A stretch of 5,174 nt of DNA, taken from NCBI GenBank assembly GCA_947505915.1, contig CANNNH010000139.1, positions 1 to 5,174 on the forward strand, in the 5' to 3' direction. The notes under the pieces are model-generated. The model was not told the origin of the DNA. It did not search any database and saw nothing but the letters and a program-made list of their open reading frames with translations. Position 1 is the first letter of the stretch. The number at the start of each line of letters is the position of its first letter. Shown piece by piece: positions 1-5,174 of this stretch. The DNA comes from Comamonadaceae bacterium (GTDB lineage: Bacteria; Pseudomonadota; Gammaproteobacteria; Burkholderiales; Burkholderiaceae). Position numbers and translations under genes: made by a program.

Positions 1-1
1 C

Positions 2-685
2 ATTTTTTCCGCACGCCCTGGCGTGGTCATCGGTAAAAAAGGCGAGGACATTGAAAACCTCAAGCGCGACCTGGCCCAGCGCCTGGGCGTGCCAGTTGCC
101 GTCAACATCGAAGAAGTGCGCAAGCCCGAAATCGATGCCCAGTTGATTGCCGACAGCATCACCCAGCAGCTCGAAAAACGCATCATGTTCCGCCGTGCCA
201 TGAAGCGCGCGATGCAAAACGCCATGCGCTTGGGTGCCCAAGGCATCAAGATCATGTCGGCCGGTCGCTTGAACGGCATTGAAATTGCGCGCACCGAGTG
301 GTACCGCGAAGGTCGTGTGCCATTGCACACCTTGCGCGCCGACATCGACTACGGCTTTTCCGAAGCCAAGACCACCTATGGCGTGATTGGCGTCAAGGTC
401 TGGGTTTACAAGGGCGATACCCTGGGTCGCAATGACGCCCCGGGCGTGCCTGAGCCCCGCAATGAAGACGATCGCCGCCCACGTGGCCCGCGCCGCGATG
501 CGCGCCCCACCGGTGACCGTCCTGCCCGTGGTGGCCGCCGCCCTGAGGGATCCCAAGCCGCACCCGTGGATGGCAGCGATAAGCCCGCCGAAGCCACTGA
601 TGCACCCAAAACCACCGTTAAGCGCGTTCGTAAAGTGTCCGCGCCCGCATCCACTGGCACGGTTGCGGACGGAAAAGGAGAATAA
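2..685 (+). CDS. rpsC: 30S ribosomal protein S3, 5'-truncated by window edge
   Basis: This is the C-terminal 227 residues of S3, a protein of the 30S head near the mRNA entry channel. The frame is open from base 2 (I-F-S-A-R-P-G-V). The GTG at 23 is an internal valine codon, not a start. By alignment to remembered E. coli S3, about 67 N-terminal residues lie upstream. The KH type 2 domain with its GKKG loop is at fragment residues 11-14. The C-terminal S3 domain follows, with the conserved stretches [39 protein letters not shown] and [11 protein letters not shown]. After about residue 142 comes an 85-residue tail rich in Arg, Pro, Asp and Ala, much longer than the roughly 24 residues in E. 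coli and probably disordered. TAA is at 683-685, 2 bases before rplP, so the two are surely co-transcribed. Confidence 0.98.
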   Translation: MFSARPGVVIGKKGEDIENLKRDLAQRLGVPVAVNIEEVRKPEIDAQLIADSITQQLEKRIMFRRAMKRAMQNAMRLGAQGIKIMSAGRLNGIEIARTEWYREGRVPLHTLRADIDYGFSEAKTTYGVIGVKVWVYKGDTLGRNDAPGVPEPRNEDDRRPRGPRRDARPTGDRPARGGRRPEGSQAAPVDGSDKPAEATDAPKTTVKRVRKVSAPASTGTVADGKGE

Positions 686-687
686 GC

Positions 688-1104
688 ATGCTGCAACCAG
701 CGCGCCGCAAATACCGCAAAGAACAAAAAGGTCGCAACACCGGCATTGCCACGCGTGGCAACACCGTGGCCTTTGGTGACTTTGGCCTGAAATCAACCGA
801 CCGTGGTCGTTTGACCGCCCGCCAAATCGAGTCTGCACGCCGCGCGATTTCGCGCCACGTCAAACGGGGTGGTCGCATTTGGATTCGCATCTTTCCGGAC
901 AAGCCCATTTCGCAAAAACCTGCTGAGGTCCGCATGGGCAACGGCAAGGGCAACCCCGAGTACTACGTGGCTGAAATTCAGCCCGGCAAGGTGTTGTACG
1001 AAATCGTTGGCGTACCCGAGCAATTGGCGCGCGAAGCCTTCCGCTTGGCCGCTGCCAAACTGCCTTTGCGCACCACGTTTGTGGCCCGCATGATGGGCCA
1101 ATGA
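688..1104 (+). CDS. rplP: 50S ribosomal protein L16
   Basis: L16 binds 23S rRNA near the A site and peptidyl-transferase centre and is a late-assembling protein of the 50S subunit. The frame is 138 residues, against 136 in E. coli, and collinear with it from MLQP onward. Visible family landmarks are KGRN at 14-17, [14 protein letters not shown] at 39-52, [12 protein letters not shown] at 64-75 and [14 protein letters not shown] at 82-95. Arg82 corresponds to E. coli Arg81, the residue hydroxylated by the oxygenase YcfD/RoxA; modification here is untested. The ATG at 688 is set by AAGGAG at 675-680, 7 bases upstream, which lies inside the last codons of rpsC. Confidence 0.99.
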   Translation: MLQPARRKYRKEQKGRNTGIATRGNTVAFGDFGLKSTDRGRLTARQIESARRAISRHVKRGGRIWIRIFPDKPISQKPAEVRMGNGKGNPEYYVAEIQPGKVLYEIVGVPEQLAREAFRLAAAKLPLRTTFVARMMGQ

Positions 1105-1107
1105 GCC

Positions 1108-1112
1108 AGGAG
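1108..1112 (+). promoter_or_regulatory. Ribosome binding site that bears on the rpmC start
   Basis: AGGAG lies between the rplP stop and two adjacent ATG codons at 1118 and 1121. The gap is 5 bases to the first and 8 to the second. The longer spacing is nearer the optimum, and the second ATG gives MKATELR, which matches the E. coli L29 N-terminus MKAKELR. The site therefore favours 1121, though initiation at 1118 cannot be excluded. Confidence 0.7.
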
Positions 1113-1120
1113 ATACGATG

Positions 1121-1315
1121 ATGAAAGCGACCGAATTGCGCCAAAAAGATGTGGCCGCCTTGCAAACCGAAGTCAAAGAGCTGCAAAAAGCCCACTTTGC
1201 CATGCGCATGCAAAAAGCCACGCAACAACTCAACAACACTGCTCAGATGCGCGTCACCCGCCGCAGCATTGCGCGGGCCAAAACCATTCTGGCCCAAAAG
1301 CAAGCCGCCAAATAA
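1121..1315 (+). CDS. rpmC: 50S ribosomal protein L29
   Basis: L29 is a small helical protein on the 50S surface beside the exit tunnel, next to L23, at a docking region for trigger factor and SRP. From the second ATG it is 64 residues, against 63 in E. coli. The [11 protein letters not shown]-terminus, the central [15 protein letters not shown] and the C-terminal [10 protein letters not shown] helix all match the family. The whole chain is two predicted antiparallel helices. An alternative start at 1118 adds one Met. The gene lies 16 bases after rplP and overlaps the SD of rpsQ at its stop codon. Confidence 0.97.
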   Translation: MKATELRQKDVAALQTEVKELQKAHFAMRMQKATQQLNNTAQMRVTRRSIARAKTILAQKQAAK

Positions 1316-1324
1316 GGATCGACC

Positions 1325-1594
1325 ATGACGGAAACCAAAAAATCCCTCAAGCGCACCTTGATTGGCAAGGTGGTCAGCGACAAACGTGCCAAAACCGTGA
1401 CCGTGTTGGTAGAGCGCCGCGTCAAGCACGCGCTCTACGGCAAGATCGTGGGCAAGTCGAGCAAATACCATGCGCACGATGAGCAAGGCGATTACCACAT
1501 GGGTGACGTGATCGAGATCACCGAAAGCCGCCCCATCTCCAAAACCAAAAGCTGGGTTGCCACCCGTTTGGTCGAGAAAGCTGCTGCGGTTTGA
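1325..1594 (+). CDS. rpsQ: 30S ribosomal protein S17
   Basis: S17 is a primary 16S rRNA-binding protein of the 30S body with an OB fold. The frame is 89 residues, against 84 in E. coli; the extra residues are mostly at the two termini. The family signature [13 protein letters not shown] is at 60-72 and is followed by the conserved [13 protein letters not shown] at 33-40 also matches. The ATG is preceded by AAGGA at 1314-1318, which overlaps the rpmC stop codon and leaves a 6-base spacer, so translation may be coupled. It is the last gene of the S10 operon here, with a strong terminator starting 30 bases after its stop. Confidence 0.98.
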   Translation: MTETKKSLKRTLIGKVVSDKRAKTVTVLVERRVKHALYGKIVGKSSKYHAHDEQGDYHMGDVIEITESRPISKTKSWVATRLVEKAAAV

Positions 1595-1623
1595 GTTGAT
1601 CACCCTGGACCCAGCCAGACTTT

Positions 1624-1653
1624 GAAAAACGACCCACAATAGGGTCGTTTTTC
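1624..1653 (+). terminator. Rho-independent terminator of the S10 operon
   Basis: A perfect 12-bp inverted repeat: GAAAAACGACCC at 1624-1635, loop ACAATA, then GGGTCGTTTTTC at 1642-1653. The GC core is followed by a T5 tract, the classic intrinsic terminator form. The A-run on the left arm means it could also work on the opposite strand, but no minus-strand gene ends here. Confidence 0.9.
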
Positions 1654-1701
1654 ATTGGTACATTCCAATATCTTTATTTCAACCTTGCACAGGAGTTCAC
1701 C
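1654..1701 (+). promoter_or_regulatory. Presumed peroxiredoxin promoter region and SD
   Basis: This 48-base gap separates the S10 terminator from the peroxiredoxin ATG and is AT-richer than its surroundings. AGGAG at 1691-1695 with a 6-base spacer fixes the start at 1702. A promoter is expected here because the terminator precedes it, but I see no well-spaced -35/-10 pair; TATCTT at 1669-1674 is the best -10-like hexamer. ATTGG (1654-1658) and CCAAT (1665-1669) form a perfect inverted repeat 6 bases apart, which could be an operator. Confidence 0.4.
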
Positions 1702-2208
1702 ATGATCAAAGTCGGAGACGCCCTCCCCGCCGCCACCCTGATGGAATATTCAGAAGTCGAAGGCAATGGCTGCAGCATTGGCCCCAACCCGGTCGATGTG
1801 GTTCAGGCCTCGGCAGGCAAAACCATCGCACTGTTTGCCTTGCCTGGCGCTTTCACCCCCACTTGCTCGGCCAAACATGTGCCTGGCTATGTGACCCATT
1901 TCGACGACCTGAAAAAGGCCGGTGTGGATGAGATTTGGTGCGTTAGCGTCAACGACGCGTTTGTGATGGGTGCTTGGGCACGTGACCTGCACACCACCGG
2001 AAAAGTGCGCATGCTCGGTGATGGCAGCGCCGACTTCACCAAAGCAACCGGCCTGACCTTGGATTTGACCGCTCGCGGCATGGGCTTGCGCAGCAACCGC
2101 TATTCCATGTTGATCAAAGACGGCAAGCTCGCGGCTTTGAATGTGGAAGGCCCCGGGAAATTTGAGGTCAGCGACGCTCAAACCATGCTGGCCCAAGCCA
2201 AAGGCTGA
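1702..2208 (+). CDS. Peroxiredoxin, Prx5 (AhpC/TSA redoxin) family
   Basis: A cytoplasmic thiol peroxidase of 168 residues that reduces hydrogen peroxide and organic hydroperoxides. There is no signal peptide. The Prx5 active-site motif PGAFTPTCS is at 48-56, so the peroxidatic cysteine is Cys55. Thr52 and Arg133 (in LRSNRYSMLIKDG) are the expected partners that activate it. The other cysteines are Cys24 and Cys80; Cys80 lies in the common family strand WCVSVND. Where human PRDX5 has its resolving cysteine, this protein reads FEVSDA, so it looks like a 1-Cys or atypically resolved enzyme that would need an external thiol such as glutathione/glutaredoxin. The electron donor is unknown. It is probably a single-gene transcript between two strong terminators. 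Confidence 0.95.
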   Translation: MIKVGDALPAATLMEYSEVEGNGCSIGPNPVDVVQASAGKTIALFALPGAFTPTCSAKHVPGYVTHFDDLKKAGVDEIWCVSVNDAFVMGAWARDLHTTGKVRMLGDGSADFTKATGLTLDLTARGMGLRSNRYSMLIKDGKLAALNVEGPGKFEVSDAQTMLAQAKG

Positions 2209-2236
2209 ACACAGGCCGCGCCCAATGTGACGCCTG

Positions 2237-2270
2237 ATGCAAAAAGCCCCCGCAAGGGGGCTTTTTGCAT
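2237..2270. terminator. Bidirectional intrinsic terminator between convergent genes
   Basis: A perfect 15-bp stem, ATGCAAAAAGCCCCC (2237-2251) with GGGGGCTTTTTGCAT (2256-2270), closed by the stable tetraloop GCAA. Each strand carries five Ts just after a GC6 core. It lies 28 bases after the peroxiredoxin stop and 27 bases after the minus-strand acetyltransferase stop, so it can terminate both converging transcripts. Confidence 0.93.
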
Positions 2271-2297
2271 GTGGGCATGGGTAGAGATGATGGTCTG

Positions 2298-2780
2298 TCA
2301 GAGATCAGCTTTGAGGTAGTGTGCGCCGGCAATCGGGTTGTGATAGTAGGGTGGGATTTCCTCAAACCCCAAGTCCAAATAGAGCGAACGGGCCGTCTCC
2401 ATTTCGTCCAAGGTGTCTAGCAACACATGGCTGTAGCCGGCTTGCCGGGCCAGGTCGAGTGTGTTTGATGCCAACTCCCGCCCCAGGCCAAAGCCGCGAA
2501 AGGCGCTGCGCACGTACAAGCGCTTCATCTCGCTGGCGTTGGCGTAATCGCTGGCGTCCAAGGGACGCAATGCGCAACAACCAGCGACCACGCCATCCAC
2601 CGTGGCCAACAGCAAGGCGCCGCGCGGCGCTGCATAGTCGCCAGGCAAGGTGGCCAGTTCTTGTTCAAAACCTTGAAAACCCAGATCGATGGACAACGAC
2701 TGGGCGTACTCTTTGAAAATAAGAGCCACTTGTACCAGCAGTTCAGGTGATGTGGGGCTGATGATCTCGGTGTGTGCCAT
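2298..2780 (-). CDS. GNAT family N-acetyltransferase, substrate unknown
   Basis: A 160-residue single-domain GNAT enzyme that transfers an acetyl group from acetyl-CoA to an amine. Motif A is clear: the β4 strand EMKRLYV at 84-90, then the acetyl-CoA pyrophosphate loop RGFGLG at 95-100 and helix RELASNTLDLARQAGY. Motif B includes LDTLDEMETARSLYLDLGFE at 121-140. The C-terminus PPYYHNPIAGAHYLKADL matches a common bacterial GNAT subgroup of unassigned substrate. The gene starts 12 bases after the cytochrome b561 stop on the same strand and in the same frame, so an operon with coupled translation is likely. The upstream SD is weak (GAGA about 10 bases before ATG). I infer no functional link to the cytochromes beyond position. 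Confidence 0.9.
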   Translation of the reverse strand: MAHTEIISPTSPELLVQVALIFKEYAQSLSIDLGFQGFEQELATLPGDYAAPRGALLLATVDGVVAGCCALRPLDASDYANASEMKRLYVRSAFRGFGLGRELASNTLDLARQAGYSHVLLDTLDEMETARSLYLDLGFEEIPPYYHNPIAGAHYLKADL

Positions 2781-2792
2781 GCGCAGGCATTC

Positions 2793-3500
2793 TCAAGAGA
2801 TTGAGGGCATGGGCAAATTGACCAGCCACACCACCAGCAACGCACAAGCGATCAACGCCACCAATGCCCGTATGCGCTGGGTGGCGCGGTCTTGCGACTC
2901 GGCGGCTTGCGTGGGGAACCCCTTGTTGCCGCTGAACATGGCTGCCACCAGGTTCTCGCCAAAACGCCAGCGGTGAAACAGCATGGCCAACAAATGCAAG
3001 GCAAACCATGCAAGCAACAGTTTTTTGCCCACCGCCTTGTGGTACCAAGTGGCCCAAGTGACCGTGTTGCCAGAAACCCATTGGTTAAAAGGGCCGGTGA
3101 AGGATATTTCGTCATCGGCCACCATGCCGGTGGCAATTTGCAGGGTCAGCAGCAGGAGGACAGCGCAAACAGACCAAGCACCCAAGGGGTTGTGCCCCAG
3201 TTGGGGGCTGTGGGCGCCGTGTTGGATGTTGCGAACATAGGTGAGGGCTGACTTGGGGTGCAAGTCAAACTGTTTGAAACGTGACCAGTGGCCGCCCCAA
3301 AAGCCCCAAGTCAAACGAAACAGCACCAGGGTCAACACCGCAAAGCCAAAGCGCGCATGCCATGTCATCATGTCGCCGCCCATATTGCCCGTCACGACAA
3401 GACCCACGACACAGACGACCAAAAGCCAATGGAACAATCGGGTGGGCAAGTCCCAAACGCGGATGATCGGGGCGGTTTCAGTGGAGGGGTGTGGATGCAT
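2793..3500 (-). CDS. Cytochrome b561-type membrane b-cytochrome
   Basis: An inner-membrane diheme b-type cytochrome of the bacterial b561 / Ni-Fe-hydrogenase cytochrome b family (COG3658-like), expected to pass electrons between quinol and a periplasmic c-type partner. From the ATG at 3500 it is 235 residues. Five hydrophobic segments are visible, near 22-38, 50-69, 105-126, 160-178 and 209-227. The N-terminal motif VWDLPTRLFHW is typical of the family. Candidate heme histidines are His24 (TM1), His48 (start of TM2), His154 (YHK, before TM4) and His169 in TM4, with His176 also nearby. A TTG at 3509 would add three residues. Neither start has a recognisable SD, so the ATG is preferred only by codon. 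It is divergent from cytochrome c' and first in a likely operon with the GNAT gene. Confidence 0.93.
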   Translation of the reverse strand: MHPHPSTETAPIIRVWDLPTRLFHWLLVVCVVGLVVTGNMGGDMMTWHARFGFAVLTLVLFRLTWGFWGGHWSRFKQFDLHPKSALTYVRNIQHGAHSPQLGHNPLGAWSVCAVLLLLTLQIATGMVADDEISFTGPFNQWVSGNTVTWATWYHKAVGKKLLLAWFALHLLAMLFHRWRFGENLVAAMFSGNKGFPTQAAESQDRATQRIRALVALIACALLVVWLVNLPMPSIS

Positions 3501-3607
3501 GGTGCACAAGATACATGAAAAAAACGCACAGCTTGCTCAAACCTGCAAAGTAAGCACTTTATACTCGCAGTATCAGCCCACTTCACCCCTCATTTCAGGA
3601 GAACCCC
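3501..3607. promoter_or_regulatory. Divergent promoter region, cytochrome b561 / cytochrome c'
   Basis: This 107-base gap must carry promoters for both directions. Rightward, TATACT at 3560-3565 is a 5-of-6 match to the -10 consensus, 42 bases before the cytochrome c' ATG; no good -35 sits at 16-18 bases. Leftward, TATAAA (complement of 3558-3563) overlaps it. A perfect inverted repeat ATACT-CGC-AGTAT at 3561-3573 covers both -10 elements, and TTGC-N8-GCAA lies at 3533-3548. AGGAG at 3597-3601 with a 6-base spacer is the SD for cytochrome c'. The leftward gene has no visible SD. The promoter calls are inference. Confidence 0.45.
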
Positions 3608-4057
3608 ATGTTTTTTAAGCGCAACCTGTTGATCATCGCTGCCGCCCTCACCGCACTGCCCGCTTTGGCCCAATTTGCCAAGCCCGAAGACGCCATCAAA
3701 TACCGCAAGAGCAGCTTTTTTGTGATGGGCCAACACTTTGGGCGCATCGGTGCCATGGCCCAGGGCCGTGTCCCTTTTGACGCCAAGGCCGCAGCCGATA
3801 ACGCTGCTGTGGTGGAGGTGATGTCCAAACTGCATTGGGCCGCTTTCACCGAAGGCAGCGACAAGGGCGAGACACGTGCCAAGCCCGAAATTTGGAAAGA
3901 TGCGGCCAAGTTCAAAGAGGCAGGTGACAAACTCCAAGCCGAGGCTACCAAACTCAACGCCGCTGCCAAAACGGGCAACTTGGACAACCTCAAGACGGCA
4001 TTTGCAGCCACCGGTGGCACCTGCAAGGGCTGCCATGACAACTTCCGCAAAGACTGA
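3608..4057 (+). CDS. Cytochrome c', periplasmic four-helix-bundle heme protein
   Basis: A class II c-type cytochrome with a five-coordinate high-spin heme that binds NO and CO and contributes to NO tolerance in several bacteria. The 149-residue precursor has a Sec signal peptide: FKR, then hydrophobic LLIIAAALTALPALA, with likely cleavage after Ala21. The mature protein begins QFAKPEDAIKYRK, almost identical to my recollection of the A. xylosoxidans protein. The C-terminal heme motif CKGCH is at 139-143 (thioether Cys139 and Cys142, proximal ligand His143). Arg147 is the conserved proximal-side arginine (Arg124 in A. xylosoxidans). Mature residue 16 (precursor 37), the distal-pocket leucine of that protein, is Phe here. 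Start is fixed by AGGAG at 3597-3601. It is monocistronic and divergent from cytochrome b561. Confidence 0.96.
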   Translation: MFFKRNLLIIAAALTALPALAQFAKPEDAIKYRKSSFFVMGQHFGRIGAMAQGRVPFDAKAAADNAAVVEVMSKLHWAAFTEGSDKGETRAKPEIWKDAAKFKEAGDKLQAEATKLNAAAKTGNLDNLKTAFAATGGTCKGCHDNFRKD

Positions 4058-4200
4058 TGGCTCTCCTAGCCACCCGCCCTTTTGATCAAGGGCTGGGTGA
4101 CAAATGGCACCTTGCAAAGATCGCCTTCAAAAAAAGGCCATTGGCACCGCAAGCCATGCACTGACCCATTCCAGCCAAGAGCCCTGGGTCCGATCTCACC
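4058..4200. other. Intergenic gap between convergent genes, with hairpins
   Basis: The 143 bases between the cytochrome c' and CoA-transferase stops hold no credible gene. One hairpin is clear and is listed separately (4071-4099). A second, weaker candidate for the minus strand is CATGGC/GCCA(A)TG at 4139-4158, followed downstream on that strand by seven Ts (4129-4135). Its stem is only 6 bp with one bulge, so it is at best a marginal terminator for the CoA-transferase. Confidence 0.4.
4071..4099. terminator. Possible terminator hairpin after cytochrome c'
   Basis: CACCC-GCCCTT at 4071-4081 pairs with AAGGGC-(T)-GGGTG at 4088-4099, giving 11 bp with one bulged base around a TTGATC loop. It starts 14 bases after the cytochrome c' stop. 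No T-tract follows on either strand, so it may be a transcript-stabilising or Rho-assisted 3' structure and not a classic intrinsic terminator. Confidence 0.4.
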
Positions 4201-5174
4201 TCAAATGATTTTTTGGTCGCGCAAGCGGGCCATATCTGCAGCACCAAAACCCAGCACTTCGCTGAGCACGGCTTCGGTGTGCTCTCCCAACAGCGGTGGG
4301 GGGTGGTCTTGGCGCACCGGTGTGCGGCTGAGCTTGAGCGGGCTGGCCACCAAATTTACCGGTCCGGCCAGCGGGTGTTCCCAGCTTGACACCATGCCAC
4401 GGGCTTGGACATGGGGGTCGCTGAAGACCTCGGCCAAATTGTTGATGGCGCCACAGGGCACTTTGGCCGCTTCCAGTGCGCTGAGCCAGTCTGCTTTGCG
4501 CCGGGACTTCATGGCGGCGGCCAAAATGGGCACCAACACATCGCGGTGACGCACCCGGCCTTGGTTGGTGGCGTATTGGGGGTCCAAGGGCAAATGGTTC
4601 AAACCCGCCACGGCGCAAAACTTCACAAACTGGCTGTCGTTGCCCACGGCCAAAATCAAATGGTCTTTTTCACCGGTTTCGGATGGCGCGGTTTCAAACA
4701 CCTGGTAGGGCACGATGTTTTGGTGTGCGTTGCCGGCGCGACCCGGCACCTTGCCGGTTTTTTGTCCAGAGACCAAATAGTTGGCACCCAGATTGGCGAG
4801 CATGGCCACTTGGGTGTCGAGCAAAGCCATGTCAATGTGCTGGCCCATGCCGGTGAGTGCAACATGGCGCAATGCGGCCAAGATGCCCACACTGGCGTAC
4901 ATGCCGGTGAACAAATCGGCCACGGCCACGCCCACTTTCTGGGGGCCACCACCCAAATCGTCACGTTCGCCAGTGACGCTCATCAAGCCGCCCATGCCTT
5001 GAACGGCGTAGTCATAGCCAGCACGGTCGCTGTAAGGGCCGGTTTGGCCAAAACCAGTCACGCTGCAATAAACCAAGCGTGGGTTGATGGCCAACAGGCT
5101 GGGTGCGTCCAGACCATAGCGGGCCATGTCGCCCACTTTAAAGTTTTCAATGAACACATCGCAATGGGCCACCA
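4201..5174 (-). CDS. CaiB/BaiF (class III) CoA-transferase, N-terminus off window
   Basis: An enzyme that moves CoA from an acyl-CoA donor to a carboxylic acid through an aspartyl-CoA thioester. The 324 visible residues are open to the window edge; about 80 N-terminal residues are missing from a usual length near 400. The codon at 5172 is GTG (valine) inside the gene, not a start. Numbering from that valine, landmarks are DVFIENFKVGDMARYGLD (5-22), YCSVTGFGQTGPYSDRAGYD (35-54) and VAVADLFTGMYA (82-93), whose Asp86 aligns with catalytic Asp169 of formyl-CoA transferase. Later come GQHIDMALLDTQ, NAHQNIVPYQVF, PCGAINNLAEVF and PPPLLGEHT. The ANYLVSGQK and AHQNIVPYQ blocks resemble the glutarate/hydroxymethylglutarate branch (human SUGCT), so a dicarboxylate acceptor is plausible. 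The true substrate cannot be read from sequence. Confidence 0.95.
   Translation of the reverse strand, partial: VAHCDVFIENFKVGDMARYGLDAPSLLAINPRLVYCSVTGFGQTGPYSDRAGYDYAVQGMGGLMSVTGERDDLGGGPQKVGVAVADLFTGMYASVGILAALRHVALTGMGQHIDMALLDTQVAMLANLGANYLVSGQKTGKVPGRAGNAHQNIVPYQVFETAPSETGEKDHLILAVGNDSQFVKFCAVAGLNHLPLDPQYATNQGRVRHRDVLVPILAAAMKSRRKADWLSALEAAKVPCGAINNLAEVFSDPHVQARGMVSSWEHPLAGPVNLVASPLKLSRTPVRQDHPPPLLGEHTEAVLSEVLGFGAADMARLRDQKII

Noticed and set aside
23..25. GTG at 23 as the start of a short S3-like gene
   Set aside because: The frame stays open upstream to base 2 and encodes the conserved ARPG that precedes VVIGKKG in S3, so this codon is internal.
860..1639. A 259-codon open frame on the minus strand across rplP, rpmC and rpsQ
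   Set aside because: It lies fully antisense to three certain ribosomal protein genes, runs into the S10 terminator at its 5' end and shows no known domain. It is a by-product of the codon bias.
3508..3518. AAGATACATGA as a half-site for the NO sensor NsrR
   Set aside because: It resembles the E. coli NsrR half-site only at the AAGAT-CAT core, lacks a second half-site, and overlaps the b561 start region. The match is too weak to claim although the gene context is suggestive.
3590..4117. A 175-codon minus-strand frame antisense to cytochrome c'
   Set aside because: The sense strand encodes a complete cytochrome c' with signal peptide, SD and CKGCH motif. The antisense product is low-complexity Gly/Leu-rich with no recognisable features.
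4105..4148. TGGCACC repeated at 4105-4111 and 4142-4148
   Set aside because: A 7-base direct repeat in this base composition is expected by chance, and the flanks do not extend it convincingly.
4082..4549. A 155-codon plus-strand frame after cytochrome c'
   Set aside because: Most of it is antisense to the CoA-transferase C-terminus, and it has no plausible SD or family resemblance.

Overview
The window looks like a chromosomal segment from a betaproteobacterium, most likely Burkholderiales and plausibly a Comamonadaceae relative. The basis is moderate-to-high GC, ribosomal proteins close to the E. coli type, a long Arg/Pro-rich tail on S3, and a cytochrome c' that lines up without gaps at its mature N-terminus with my recollection of the Alcaligenes/Achromobacter xylosoxidans protein. 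The genus cannot be fixed from this sequence alone.

Positions 1-1653 (+ strand) are the distal end of the S10 ribosomal protein operon: rpsC (5' end outside the window), rplP, rpmC and rpsQ, with gaps of 2 to 13 bases and a Shine-Dalgarno (SD) site before each internal gene. A perfect 12-bp hairpin closes the operon. The next gene is not rplN, so the S10 and spc blocks are not contiguous here.

Positions 1654-2297 hold a Prx5-type peroxiredoxin gene (+ strand) with its own ribosome binding site. A perfect 15-bp, GCAA-looped hairpin follows it and also ends the converging minus-strand unit.

Positions 2298-4057 are a divergent module. A membrane cytochrome b561 gene and a GNAT acetyltransferase gene run leftward as a likely two-gene operon. 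A periplasmic cytochrome c' gene runs rightward. They share a 107-base promoter region with a palindrome over a good -10 element. A b-type membrane cytochrome beside a soluble c' suggests a small electron-transfer or nitric-oxide-handling pair, which is inference.

Positions 4201-5174 (minus strand) are the C-terminal four fifths of a CaiB/BaiF (class III) CoA-transferase that resembles the glutarate/HMG (SUGCT-like) branch. Its 5' end lies outside the window.

No mobile element, CRISPR array, tRNA or rRNA was seen, and every gene fully inside the window reads as one intact frame. I found no convincing undescribed system. The most interesting points are the Phe in the distal heme position of cytochrome c' and the layout of the b561/c' divergent promoter.
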